Origin: Pelagicoccus sp. SDUM812002
GTDB taxonomy: Bacteria; Verrucomicrobiota; Verrucomicrobiia; Opitutales; Opitutaceae
Direction of reading: 5' to 3'
DNA: 64,000 bases
NCBI RefSeq assembly: GCF_031127835.1
Contig: NZ_JARXHX010000016.1
Span: 1 to 64,000, forward strand
The notes beneath the pieces are model-generated. The model was not told where the DNA came from. It saw only the letters and a program-made list of their open reading frames with translations, and made no database searches. Position numbers and translations under genes: made by a program. Positions 24,900 to 33,437 of this stretch are shown here, in pieces (position 1 is the stretch's first letter; the number at the start of each line of letters is the position of its first letter).

Positions 24900-26590
24900 C
24901 GCAGTGCGCGAACCTCAGGCTCAGACGCGTTCTCAACGCTAAGCTTAGCCCACTGGGAGATACCCTCTCTAGCGTTCCTTCCTAGGCTGTCATTTCCCAA
25001 CAGCCACCCTTCCGTAGCCCGGCCAAAGTAATGCAAACGAGCGCTCGGCTGGCCGCTCTTACCTACCAATGCTCCACTTTTCGTTACCTCGACTCCACCG
25101 CTGGTGGGGTCACGACGCGCGATACCGAGCTCCACCAGACGCCCTATTAAAGAGCCCTTCGCGAAATCTTGAAACCCTGGTAAAACCGCATCCACATGAA
25201 CATCCACCGATAAAGCGTAACGTTCGGTAATAAAGCGTTCCAAATCGTAATCGTATTGGTAATCTGGAGACTTTACAGCATTCAAGCGGACCACCCCTGC
25301 ACCCATCAACGCCACAATCTTCTCCATGTTTTCTAAAGGCGGCCCGAATGCGATGCGTTCCATCTCGCGATGCATCTTCCAAAACGGCTCCCATTGGCCC
25401 TTTTCAAGACCTCCACGCTCTACTAATTGAGCAATGGCTGGATACAGCTGCCTCCAACTTTCGCCCAAAGCCCAGCCAGAATCCACAGCTCGACGACCTG
25501 CGGCAATACTGCAGGCTTTACTCATCTCATCGAAGATGTCCCACGGATCTGAACCTAGCTTCATCCACCCTTCCAACCACTCGGAAACATTGCCCCGGAC
25601 ACCACAGAGCCGCATTGCTCGCTCCGCGCTGTCTAATACGATCGGCCAAATGAGCCTCTGAAAAGAAACCGGTTCATCCGAAAGATGATCGGCCAACCAG
25701 CCACGCCCTTCGCTCCAAACAGTCCGTATGCTCGCGGGCAAGCTCATCCGGCTCGCTTCGGGTTTGCACCGCATCGGACGGCCCGTTCGGCAATAGGGGT
25801 ATATAGAAGCTGGTTCGTAGCGACTTTTTATATATTTGTAACCGGTGCTCGTACGAAGAAAAGCTCCGCCTCTTCCTTGTGTCAAAGCGAGTGCGGCGTC
25901 GATAAAGCAAAGAGAAAACCCCCTCACAGCGACACGGCTGCCAGGAGGCACGCTAGCGGTCGATAACATCTTATCCACCGGAAACACATGAGGCACAGCT
26001 AAGCGGGTTTCTAAGGACATCGCTGATCCGCTCGACGGCGGCCTCCAGCCTTCATGCCCGGTAGCTACCACGACCTCATCAAACTCGTGCCACTTATCGA
26101 ACGTTCGCAAAGACACCTCTTCTCTTCCCATTCCGATTTGATCAACTTTCTTGGGAACTATCGTAATCGAGCAGCCGAATTCCCCCAACTCCTCTACCAC
26201 TTCTCTAAAACAATCCTGCAAGTAGTCACCTGCCACTGCTCTGGGAACATAAGACTCACCCTTCCAGACGGATTCTCCATTCGTAGCCAACCACTCTACC
26301 AACGATTGCGGACGTGGTCGTTCACGTAGGCTCCAGACGTCTATGTTCTCAGAAGCGTAGTTAATTCTCAAATACTCTGCTTGCCTCAAGTCGTACACGC
26401 AACCTGCACCGGGCCACGGGCATGGCTCGAAAATGGTAATGCTGTAGCGAGCAACCTTCCCTCCCGCGGCAATCTCATTCGCAAGTCGCTCCAAACAAAA
26501 CAGACCGCGCGGGCCACAGCCCACTATACCTAGGCGCCTAGGCGTGCCCTCCCCTATCGAGGATCGATCGGTGAGATAAGGACCTATCAT
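24896..26590 (-). CDS. FAD/NAD(P)-binding oxidoreductase
   Basis: 564 residues. An N-terminal Rossmann motif GIVGCGPRGLFCLERLA (about 21-37) binds FAD; PWPGAGCVYD and YLRINYASENIDVWS are typical of the FAD-NAD(P)-binding (FAD_NAD_binding_9) family. A second nucleotide-site motif lies near VAVRGFSLCFIDAAL, and the C-terminal DAVLPGFQDF completes the fold. Members occur in natural-product clusters as amino-acid oxidases or hydroxylases. Middle gene of the cassette: 6 bases after the cysteine-synthase-like gene and overlapping the decarboxylase gene. The exact reaction cannot be stated. Confidence 0.85.
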   Translation of the reverse strand: MIGPYLTDRSSIGEGTPRRLGIVGCGPRGLFCLERLANEIAAGGKVARYSITIFEPCPWPGAGCVYDLRQAEYLRINYASENIDVWSLRERPRPQSLVEWLATNGESVWKGESYVPRAVAGDYLQDCFREVVEELGEFGCSITIVPKKVDQIGMGREEVSLRTFDKWHEFDEVVVATGHEGWRPPSSGSAMSLETRLAVPHVFPVDKMLSTASVPPGSRVAVRGFSLCFIDAALALTQGRGGAFLRTSTGYKYIKSRYEPASIYPYCRTGRPMRCKPEASRMSLPASIRTVWSEGRGWLADHLSDEPVSFQRLIWPIVLDSAERAMRLCGVRGNVSEWLEGWMKLGSDPWDIFDEMSKACSIAAGRRAVDSGWALGESWRQLYPAIAQLVERGGLEKGQWEPFWKMHREMERIAFGPPLENMEKIVALMGAGVVRLNAVKSPDYQYDYDLERFITERYALSVDVHVDAVLPGFQDFAKGSLIGRLVELGIARRDPTSGGVEVTKSGALVGKSGQPSARLHYFGRATEGWLLGNDSLGRNAREGISQWAKLSVENASEPEVRALR

Positions 26591-26596
26591 AGTGCT

Positions 26597-27679
26597 CTAA
26601 TCCTTCGACTGCTCCAGGCATTCGACCCAATTGGCATCTACGAGTGATTGTAAGTCAGCTGGCTTCGCTCCGAGAGTGTCCTCCACCCACTGGTCTGAGT
26701 AAATCGTATCAAGATAGCGCATCCCTGAGTCGTGTAGGATAGCCACGCAACGTTTGCCGCTGAGCTGAGACTGCATAGATCGCACCGCTTCCAATACTCC
26801 TCCGGCAGAACCACCCACCAGCATCGCTTCACGCTCAGCTAGTCGCCTACAACCTACGACACAGCGCAGATCCGATACGCGGCAGTGAGTGTCGAAGGTC
26901 TGGCCCTCTGCCAGCTCCGGCATCACCCCTGCTCCCAGCCCCGGAATCTTCCTCCGTCCTTTCTCACCGCCAAATAGCACGCTGCCTTCTGCGTCAACCG
27001 CGACAACCTGCACCTTCGGTCGCCTCTCTATCAAAAAGTCGCGGCACCCTCTGGCTGTTCCGGTGCTGCTAGTGGCAACAAATACCACGTCGTATGAATC
27101 GCCTAACTTATCGTCGATTTCCTGTATCGTGCCCTCGAAGTGAGCTGCTGGATTCCGTTCGTTACCGTATTGATTAGTCCAATACGCGTCCGGATTGTCT
27201 CTGATGATTTGGCTAACTCGTAGAAGACGGGCAGAGAGAAAATCACCGTTAACCGGTTGCTCAACCCATTCAATCTCCGCTCCGAGAGCCTGCATAATCG
27301 CAACATTTTGGCGCTGTGCATTCGGATCGACCACGCAAATGAGCTTAAGCCCGTAGTAGCGACAAGCTTGAGCCAGACCGATTCCCATGTTGCCCGAGGT
27401 CGATTCCACCACAGTCTGACCCACCTCGAGCTCTCCGGATTCCAAGGCATCCTCGATCATCTTAAGGGCTGGTCTGTCTTTAGCACTTCCCCCAGGATTG
27501 CATGATTCCACCTTGGCGAACAACTCTACATCGGTTTGGTCGAGATACCGCGACAAGCGTACGAGGGGCGTGTCGCCCACCGCTCCGAGTATCCCTTCAC
27601 ATATTCCCTCATTTCGGAAACGTAACGTATCGAACCCGTAAGGATTCGAAGATGCAACAGAGTTAGGTATTTGGATCAT
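26597..27679 (-). CDS. Cysteine synthase-like PLP enzyme (SbnA-like)
   Basis: 360 residues, fold-type II PLP enzyme. The PLP lysine is Lys67 in GGSAKDRPA; the substrate loop is ESTSGNMGIGL, the phosphate loop STGTARGC, and VGGSAGGVL is near the C-terminus. The N-terminal extension and STGTARGC loop are closer to SbnA than to CysK. SbnA joins O-phosphoserine and glutamate in diaminopropionate synthesis for staphyloferrin B. Here the companions are an FAD enzyme and a decarboxylase rather than SbnB, so the product may differ. First gene of the cassette. Confidence 0.85.
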   Translation of the reverse strand: MIQIPNSVASSNPYGFDTLRFRNEGICEGILGAVGDTPLVRLSRYLDQTDVELFAKVESCNPGGSAKDRPALKMIEDALESGELEVGQTVVESTSGNMGIGLAQACRYYGLKLICVVDPNAQRQNVAIMQALGAEIEWVEQPVNGDFLSARLLRVSQIIRDNPDAYWTNQYGNERNPAAHFEGTIQEIDDKLGDSYDVVFVATSSTGTARGCRDFLIERRPKVQVVAVDAEGSVLFGGEKGRRKIPGLGAGVMPELAEGQTFDTHCRVSDLRCVVGCRRLAEREAMLVGGSAGGVLEAVRSMQSQLSGKRCVAILHDSGMRYLDTIYSDQWVEDTLGAKPADLQSLVDANWVECLEQSKD

Positions 27680-28237
27680 CGATAAATTGGTTGAGTTCGT
27701 CTTTTGGTTGCTGGTCCATTTGCAAAGCTTGTGCCAAGCTGTTTCACCTATGATTTAAGAGGCCCTCAAACAACCGTCTCACAGGGCTACTTCTATAGCT
27801 GTTGGCTAAGCAATACCGCCAACTCTCACTTCCAACCAACGCAAGCTGAACAGAGCTCACAATGCACGAAGTTAAATGCAATCCGCCCCACGCAAATGCT
27901 CATGCGGGTAAGGGGATGCACGGTGAAACCATAGCATGTAAGCTGCAGGCCCATTCGCCTGATTAAGCCACCCGGACCCGACTTAGACCTTTCGATAAAC
28001 GTTTGTGACTAGCCCGAGGCATGAACGTGCCGGCTGATGGGGATTTTCCCTTTTTGGATTAATCCAAGCGTAATCTAGGTTGTTGTAATCATCGTATCTA
28101 ACAACCCTACAGACGCCCCATAGAAGTAGGCCTTCGATAGAGTTATATAATGTGGACTAAATCGATGTGCAATGAAACTCAATTAATTGCCGAGCTCCGA
28201 AATCTACTCCCCAATATAAACCATCGACAACCGCACT
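27680..28237. other. Intergenic region with a perfect 14-base palindrome
   Basis: 558 bases between the metabolic cassette and the channel gene. No convincing gene. It contains TTGGATTAATCCAA at 28054-28067, a perfect palindrome suited to a dimeric regulator, about 170 bases before the channel start, plus scattered TTGCA/TGCAA half-sites near 27872 and 28167. Confidence 0.45.
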
Positions 28238-29281
28238 ATGAAATTACTGACACTACTACTTTTCTTCCTAGGCCAAGCCGCTTTTTCCCAAGAGCTTATC
28301 GTAGCAACTAAGGAGACGCCCCCTTTCTCTATGAAAAATCAATCGGGGGCTTGGGAGGGATTGACCATCGACGTTTGGGAAAGGGTCGCTGCGGACGCCG
28401 GTATCGACTACCGGTACCAAGAAGCGACCCTCGAACGCATGCTTGAAGGCGTGTCCACTGCAGAATTTCAAGCAGCGGTTTCCGCGATCACCCTCACGAG
28501 CGAAAGGGAGAAGACACTCGATTTCTCGCATAGCTACTACAGCTCAGAACTCGGTGTGGCCGCCCACGCAGAGGCCGCAGGACTCAACTGGCTAGCCGTG
28601 ATAAGTGCGTTTTTCTCATGGCAATTCTTCTCTGCTCTATTCGCACTGCTCCTTGTCCTCCTAAGCGCAGGGTTCGCAATCTGGCTATTCGAGCGACGGG
28701 CAAACCCAGAGCAGTTCGGCGGCGGTCGCCTGAATGGCATCGGAGACGGATTTTGGTGGTCGGCAGTGACGATGACCACAGTTGGATACGGTGACAAAGC
28801 TCCGGTAACCTTAGGGGGGCGACTGGTAGCCCTCGTGTGGATGTTCACCAGTATCATCGTGATATCCGGCTTCACTGCTTCGATCGCCACGTCCCTCACC
28901 GTGAATTCAATCGGTTCACCGATCGAAAGCGCCGATGATCTGGTTGGACGTAGAGTCGGGACTGTAGCTGGCTCTACAAGCGAATCCTACCTCGACGATC
29001 TCGGTGCAAAACCTGTATCGTATTCAAGTATTGAGGACGCAATCGATTCGCTCCAAAACAAGAGCATCAAAACCCTTGTTTACGACAAAGACCTGCTGAC
29101 CTACTACTTTCCTGCCGACGACAGCCTGAACATCCTTCCGCTCAATCTACAATCTCAGGACTATGCTTTCGCTTTGAACGTCGCACCCGAGCAACGAGAG
29201 AGGATCAACCTGTCGTTGCTGGAGTTTCTTGAATCAGGCGGCCTCGCTGAGATAAAGGCAAAGTACCAGCTTGAGAACTGA
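28238..29281 (+). CDS. Ionotropic glutamate receptor-like potassium channel (GluR0 type)
   Basis: 347 residues. Signal peptide (1-17), then a solute-binding lobe (20-112: VATKETPPFSM, GLTIDVWERV) split by a channel insert. The insert has a transmembrane helix (about 128-152), a pore loop with the potassium-selectivity filter TTVGYGD (180-186) and a second helix (about 196-222). The second binding lobe follows (SADDLVGRRVGTVAGS, KTLVYDKDLLTYY, YAFALN). This is the complete order of prokaryotic GluR0: lobe 1, M1, P, M2, lobe 2. It would let an external amino acid gate potassium flux. Monocistronic. Confidence 0.93.
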   Translation: MKLLTLLLFFLGQAAFSQELIVATKETPPFSMKNQSGAWEGLTIDVWERVAADAGIDYRYQEATLERMLEGVSTAEFQAAVSAITLTSEREKTLDFSHSYYSSELGVAAHAEAAGLNWLAVISAFFSWQFFSALFALLLVLLSAGFAIWLFERRANPEQFGGGRLNGIGDGFWWSAVTMTTVGYGDKAPVTLGGRLVALVWMFTSIIVISGFTASIATSLTVNSIGSPIESADDLVGRRVGTVAGSTSESYLDDLGAKPVSYSSIEDAIDSLQNKSIKTLVYDKDLLTYYFPADDSLNILPLNLQSQDYAFALNVAPEQRERINLSLLEFLESGGLAEIKAKYQLEN

Positions 29282-29319
29282 GTGCGTCATCGTTCGCCAG
29301 AAGGTTCCAAGAACAAAGA

Positions 29320-29341
29320 CGGTCCCACCAAAGCGGGACCG
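29320..29341 (+). terminator. Hairpin after the channel gene
   Basis: CGGTCCC / GGGACCG stem with an 8-base loop 39 bases after the stop. No T-run follows, so terminator function is uncertain. Confidence 0.5.
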
Positions 29342-29355
29342 CCACTTGTGTCCTT

Positions 29356-29395
29356 CCTGTAGATGCTCCTCAGCACCTGTAGATGCTCCTCAGCA
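29356..29395 (+). repeat. 20-base tandem direct repeat, two copies
   Basis: The unit CCTGTAGATGCTCCTCAGCA occurs twice in immediate succession, followed by a partial third start (CCTAT). It is noncoding and could be a slippage product or binding-site pair. Confidence 0.85.
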
Positions 29396-29804
29396 CCTAT
29401 ATATCCCTTACGCCAATATCGCGCCAACTTGCTACCGTCAGAGGGAAATTAGTTGAATCGCCTTTCGACCCGCAGATTCGCCCCTGCAAAAGATGCAAAC
29501 CGCATTCGAGCTAGTTGCACTTTGCTTACCCCGTTTGTTCCTTGCAGTGGCTCGAAGGAGTCTCCCATCCTCTTTGCCGCGAATTCATCGCCCCTTCCTC
29601 GACTCTGAAAAAAAAACTTTGGCTCAAACCGAGAGAGGGCACGGCATGTGCAAAATAGTAGTAGATAGAAAACGAGAAACGGAATCTAACTCTTAAACAA
29701 CTGCAGCCCTGAAATTACTCATTCCACAGAATCCGTACCGACCTAGAGTTGAAAGTGTAGAGCTGAAAAGAGAGATACATGATGCTATCCTCCTTTGCCT
29801 ATAT

Positions 29805-30284
29805 ATGAGATACCTCGCGGGCCTCCTTCCGAAGGCAGCCTCACAAAGTCCTCAGGATTGTGGAGCCCCCATCGGACATTATATCGACTCGGCCAATCGT
29901 AACCTGCGGGCGATTAGGTCATTCGCCAAGAAGTGCCACATCTACAGCTTTTTGGAACGCACGGGATTCTTAATTCGGTGGACTTCGGGGAGGAACACCA
30001 CCCCTTTGGGCTTTTTCATGGAAAAGCCTCGATCCGTTTCCGATACACTAGAGGCACTTGAAACAGCAAGCATTATGCTGCGGGAGAGAACTCTCCGGAG
30101 AATAGAAAACAAAGCAGCAAGCACTTCATCACTCAAGCTAGCAGCGCAATCTATTCCCTTTATGGCAATCAGAGAAAAAATCGCGTTCGACAGCCTGCAG
30201 AGTACATATGTGCATAAAGAAACCCAATCCGCACGGGCGAGTTTCCCGATGAGGCGACCACTACGCGCAGCGCGAACGACTTAG
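29805..30284 (+). CDS. Doubtful hypothetical protein
   Basis: 159-residue frame starting ATG with no Shine-Dalgarno. The first 70 residues look non-native (Cys, Pro and Arg scattered); the part from an internal ATG at 30012 (MEKPRSVSDTLEALETASIM, then RTLRRIENKAAS) reads more like a helical protein of about 90 residues. It ends in RRPLRAARTT. No family is recognised. It may be a remnant or non-coding. Confidence 0.25.
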   Translation: MRYLAGLLPKAASQSPQDCGAPIGHYIDSANRNLRAIRSFAKKCHIYSFLERTGFLIRWTSGRNTTPLGFFMEKPRSVSDTLEALETASIMLRERTLRRIENKAASTSSLKLAAQSIPFMAIREKIAFDSLQSTYVHKETQSARASFPMRRPLRAARTT

Positions 30285-30412
30285 CTATGATCGCATGGAC
30301 TCCGATTGTTTATAGATAGACACTTACTACCAAGTTATACACATTTTAGATTACAGCGACCTCCGCTAAACAATTACAATTTAAGGGCTATATCCCTAAA
30401 CGTAAATAAAAT

Positions 30413-30442
30413 AAAGGGCCACTCATCAACGAATGGCCCTTT
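30413..30442 (-). terminator. Intrinsic terminator of the entericidin-like gene
   Basis: Nine-base stem AAAGGGCCA / TGGCCCTTT with a 12-base loop; the minus-strand continuation is T-rich (TTTATTTTATTT). Confidence 0.85.
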
Positions 30443-30466
30443 CATATTTTAGCTTTTTACTAGCGA

Positions 30467-30607
30467 TTAATTTGAGGCGTCCTGGATCTCCTCACCGAGG
30501 TCTTCGACGTCCTCACCGACGCCACCAACTGTACCACATGCGACCAGCCCCAACATCGAGCTGATAAGTACGGACGCTAACATAATTCTGATGTATGATT
30601 TTTTCAT
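30467..30607 (-). CDS. Entericidin A/B family lipoprotein
   Basis: 46 residues: basic start, hydrophobic signal, lipobox LVAC (Cys24), then GTVGGVGEDVEDLGEEIQDAS. The G-x-V-G-x-G-x-D-x-x-x-x-G-x-x-I pattern is typical of entericidins, small envelope lipoproteins induced in stationary phase or osmotic stress in enterobacteria. Neither antitoxin nor toxin function can be shown here. An AT-rich leader precedes it and a terminator follows directly. Confidence 0.9.
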   Translation of the reverse strand: MKKSYIRIMLASVLISSMLGLVACGTVGGVGEDVEDLGEEIQDASN

Positions 30608-30694
30608 TTATCTATATTTATTTGTTGTGACTAACTAAAAAACTTCTGCCAATCGATCGCCCCAGCTTACCCTGAAGCGCTGGGCAGACGCTAC

Positions 30695-32335
30695 TTATTT
30701 GTCGTTGCTTAAGACAGTGTACGTGAAGCCAAGTGCCAGAATTCCCGAAACTATCATTATTGACATCGGGAACCCCGGATAACCGAAAATTGAGAACCCC
30801 GTTTCGATATCCATCATTAAGGAGGCGCCCACGATCATTGCTCCGATTATCGCGCCCATTGCGATCCTGTTTGCGATCTTTTGGAAACCGCGGATGAGCG
30901 CGACCTCGTCGACGGCATCAACATCGATGCGTAATCGATTCTCAGCCAGCAATCCCAAGATATCATTTACGCGCTGAGGCGAACGGGAAATAAGCTCCTT
31001 GAACTCCAACAACATTGAGAGAAGATCCCCCTGTTTGAGCGAGTTGAGAGAGCGTTCTCGCGCGATCGAGTTTAGGTTCCTTTGGATACTCGCGTTCGGG
31101 TTAAAAGTAGGAGCCAAGGCCATCCCAACCCGGTCCAGGTTTAGCAAGGTCTTGCCGAGGAGAGAAAGTTCGCGAGGAATCTCCAATCCTTGCTCCGCAC
31201 AGATTCGCATTACATCCATCACAACGGAGCCAAACTTCAATTGCTGTACCTGGGCATCGTGGGCCCGTCCCAGCAAATCCGCGATTTCCCCCGTGAAAAG
31301 AGTGCGAGAAACTGCGTGAGCAGGAGAATCCGTCATCTTGAGAGCAACATCGCAAACGCGATCCGCGTCTTTCTCGCAGATACCCGTTAAAAGGGAAAAG
31401 AGCTTGTCTCTCATCGACTCACTCAAGCGACCCACCATGCCCAGATCTATCAAAGCAACACGGTGGTCACGGGTGACAAGTACATTCCCAGGATGCGGAT
31501 CCGAATGATAAAATCCAACAACCAAGACCTGTCGCAAATAAGCTTTAAACATCTCCTCCGCGAGCGCCTCCCCGTCGAGTTCTGTCATCGCTACGCCCGA
31601 CAGATCGGTGACCTTGACCCCGTCAATCATCTCCATCGTCAGGACCTTGGCGCTGCAATAACCATCAACCGGCTTCGGTACGATCAATCGGGGATAGTCT
31701 TTCACGATTTCCCTCATCGTATTCAAATTCTGGGCTTCCAACGTGTAATCAAGCTCGTCGGCGATACTCCTCTGAAATTGCTCGATGATACCTGAGAAAC
31801 GGTAGCGCTGGCCGAGCTCCGAATGATTGTCCGCGTAATCGGCAATCGCCGACAGCGCCTCTAAATCTGTATTAATCCGCTCAGTCACATCCGGTCGTTG
31901 GACCTTCACGACAACCTCCGTTCCATCTCTCAATACGGCGCGGTGCACTTGTCCCAGCGATGCCGACGCGATTGGCGTGTCCTCGAAACTCTGGAACGCC
32001 TTGGAAATCCGAACGTTCAACTCGGTTTCCAGAGCCTCCCGAATTGTTTCAATCGGGAGCGGGTCTACATCGTCCTGCAAACGCTCCAGACTTTCGATAT
32101 ATCGCTTCGGCAAAAGATCGCCTCTGGTGGAAATGAGTTGTCCCAACTTTACGAAGGTCGGTCCCATCTCCTCCAACGAACTTGCGAATTTTTCGGGCGC
32201 TTCTTTGTCCTTACTCGTTTCCGCTTTCGCTTCAGCTCCGAAGTTCGCCTGCTCGACTATAGCAGGCTTGGCGTACTTGATGAAGAGCCAGGCTATCTTT
32301 TGGTAAAGCTGTAGATGCTTCGGAGAGAGGGTCAT
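30695..32335 (-). CDS. UbiB/AarF (ABC1) family atypical kinase
   Basis: 546 residues from ATG 32335, where family similarity begins (MTLSPKHLQLYQKIAWLF); the frame is open to an ATG at 32479 inside a TGCA element. The diagnostic KxGQ motif is FVKLGQLIST (Lys63-Gln66). ASASLGQVHRA replaces the P-loop (alanine-rich loop), followed by VVVKVQRPDV, SDPHPGN and ALIDLGMVG (metal Asp). Two C-terminal transmembrane helices (about 500-545) anchor it. UbiB ATPases support quinone synthesis or lipid mobilisation; no ubi or men genes are nearby, so the target is open. Confidence 0.93.
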   Translation of the reverse strand: MTLSPKHLQLYQKIAWLFIKYAKPAIVEQANFGAEAKAETSKDKEAPEKFASSLEEMGPTFVKLGQLISTRGDLLPKRYIESLERLQDDVDPLPIETIREALETELNVRISKAFQSFEDTPIASASLGQVHRAVLRDGTEVVVKVQRPDVTERINTDLEALSAIADYADNHSELGQRYRFSGIIEQFQRSIADELDYTLEAQNLNTMREIVKDYPRLIVPKPVDGYCSAKVLTMEMIDGVKVTDLSGVAMTELDGEALAEEMFKAYLRQVLVVGFYHSDPHPGNVLVTRDHRVALIDLGMVGRLSESMRDKLFSLLTGICEKDADRVCDVALKMTDSPAHAVSRTLFTGEIADLLGRAHDAQVQQLKFGSVVMDVMRICAEQGLEIPRELSLLGKTLLNLDRVGMALAPTFNPNASIQRNLNSIARERSLNSLKQGDLLSMLLEFKELISRSPQRVNDILGLLAENRLRIDVDAVDEVALIRGFQKIANRIAMGAIIGAMIVGASLMMDIETGFSIFGYPGFPMSIMIVSGILALGFTYTVLSNDK

Positions 32336-32467
32336 ATGGAGGAATGAACCTCGCAGGAACAGCGCCACCCAAGCTTTCCAGACCTCTAACGAGGCCAATG
32401 CCCCGAGCGGCCCGTCGCCACTCCTCATTCTTGAAATGGCATTTTGCAATAAACCCACCCCAATAAG

Positions 32468-32478
32468 TGCACAATGCA
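32468..32478. promoter_or_regulatory. TGCA-N3-TGCA element upstream of the UbiB-family gene
   Basis: TGCACAATGCA (extended GTGCACAATGCAT), about 133-143 bases before ATG 32335. A near-match GGCATTTTGCA lies at 32439-32449, roughly three helical turns away, and another half-site TTGTGCAC at 32507. It also lies between this gene and the divergent SDR gene at 32590. Confidence 0.45.
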
Positions 32479-32589
32479 TCTACAGTCCAAATCCTTTACA
32501 ACTCATTGTGCACTCCACCGAGAGCCTGTACTGAAACCTATCCGATCTAGAGCGACACACGGCGCGTATCGTGCAAGCCACTACAAGCT

Positions 32590-33408
32590 ATGACCTCCAA
32601 AAATGAATACCAAGGTAAGGTGGCCCTCGTGACGGGAGCGACATCCGGAATCGGAAGAAAAGTAGCGCAATCAATCCTGACACTAGGAGCAAAGGTCGCG
32701 GTTAATTACCATTCGGAGGACGAAAAGAAGGAGGAAACCGAAAGGGACCTACAAACGATTCTCACAGTGGCTGGGCGGCCTCGCTCGGATTTGATGATGG
32801 TTAAAGCGAATATCGCTGAAGCTCCAGAGGTTGAGGATATGTTCACGGCGGTCGAGAAACAGCTCGGATCTCTAGATATACTGGTCAACAACGCAGGCGT
32901 GCAGAGCGATTGCCCGTCACACGAACTCGAAAACGACCGCATCCAGCTGGAAATTTCGGTGAATCTCATTGGACCCATACTTTGCTGCCGGGAGGCGCTC
33001 AAAGCGTTTCTAGCGAAGCCGAAGTCCAAGGGTTGTATCGTAAACATCAGCAGTGTTCACGAGAAGATACCTAAGCCTGGATTTCTCCCGTATTCCGTAT
33101 CCAAGGGTGGACTACGAAACTTGACTCGCACGCTAGCGCTGGAGTACGCGGACCGAAACATTCGCGTCAACTCCGTCGGGCCAGGAGCCGTAGACACAAA
33201 GATGAACTCGAAGCTCTCCGACGACGCAGTACGCAAAGAGACGCTGGAAAACATTCCCGTGCGAAAAATCATCGATCCAGCCGAAATTGCCCGCTGCGTC
33301 GCGTACCTCGTAAGCGACGAATCCAAGAACCTGACCGGTCAATCAATAATTATCGACGGAGGGCTTAGCCTCTATCCCAGCTTCCAAGAGAACTGGTCCT
33401 CTAAGTAG
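32590..33408 (+). CDS. Short-chain dehydrogenase, glucose 1-dehydrogenase-like
   Basis: 272 residues. NAD(P)-binding TGATSGIGRKVA (about 17-28), NNAG (about 99-102), catalytic Ser in NISSVHE and YSVSKGG (Tyr-x-x-x-Lys). The SSVHE stretch and the C-terminal GLSLYPSFQ closely resemble Bacillus glucose 1-dehydrogenases and general-stress SDRs. These oxidise glucose or related sugars with NAD(P). It is divergent from the UbiB-family gene, sharing the region with the TGCA element. The substrate is inferred only. Confidence 0.9.
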   Translation: MTSKNEYQGKVALVTGATSGIGRKVAQSILTLGAKVAVNYHSEDEKKEETERDLQTILTVAGRPRSDLMMVKANIAEAPEVEDMFTAVEKQLGSLDILVNNAGVQSDCPSHELENDRIQLEISVNLIGPILCCREALKAFLAKPKSKGCIVNISSVHEKIPKPGFLPYSVSKGGLRNLTRTLALEYADRNIRVNSVGPGAVDTKMNSKLSDDAVRKETLENIPVRKIIDPAEIARCVAYLVSDESKNLTGQSIIIDGGLSLYPSFQENWSSK

Positions 33409-33437
33409 GAAATTGAAATCGTTTTCAGCGGCCGAAC

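Larger units (their letters stand above)
29282..30412. other. Gene-poor region
   Basis: About 1.1 kb with a hairpin (29320-29341), a 20-base tandem duplication (29356-29395), TTGCACTTTGCTT (29515-29527, a near-match to the TGCA element) and one doubtful open frame at 29805. A short frame at 29493-29696 lacks any recognisable feature. This is the least explained stretch of the window. Confidence 0.4.

Noticed and set aside
27704-27934. 76-residue plus frame after the metabolic cassette promoter
   Set aside because: No Shine-Dalgarno, no domain, odd composition.
30640-30660. TTGGCAGAAGTTTTTTA upstream of the entericidin-like gene as a sigma-54 promoter
   Set aside because: The essential GC of the -12 box is absent.
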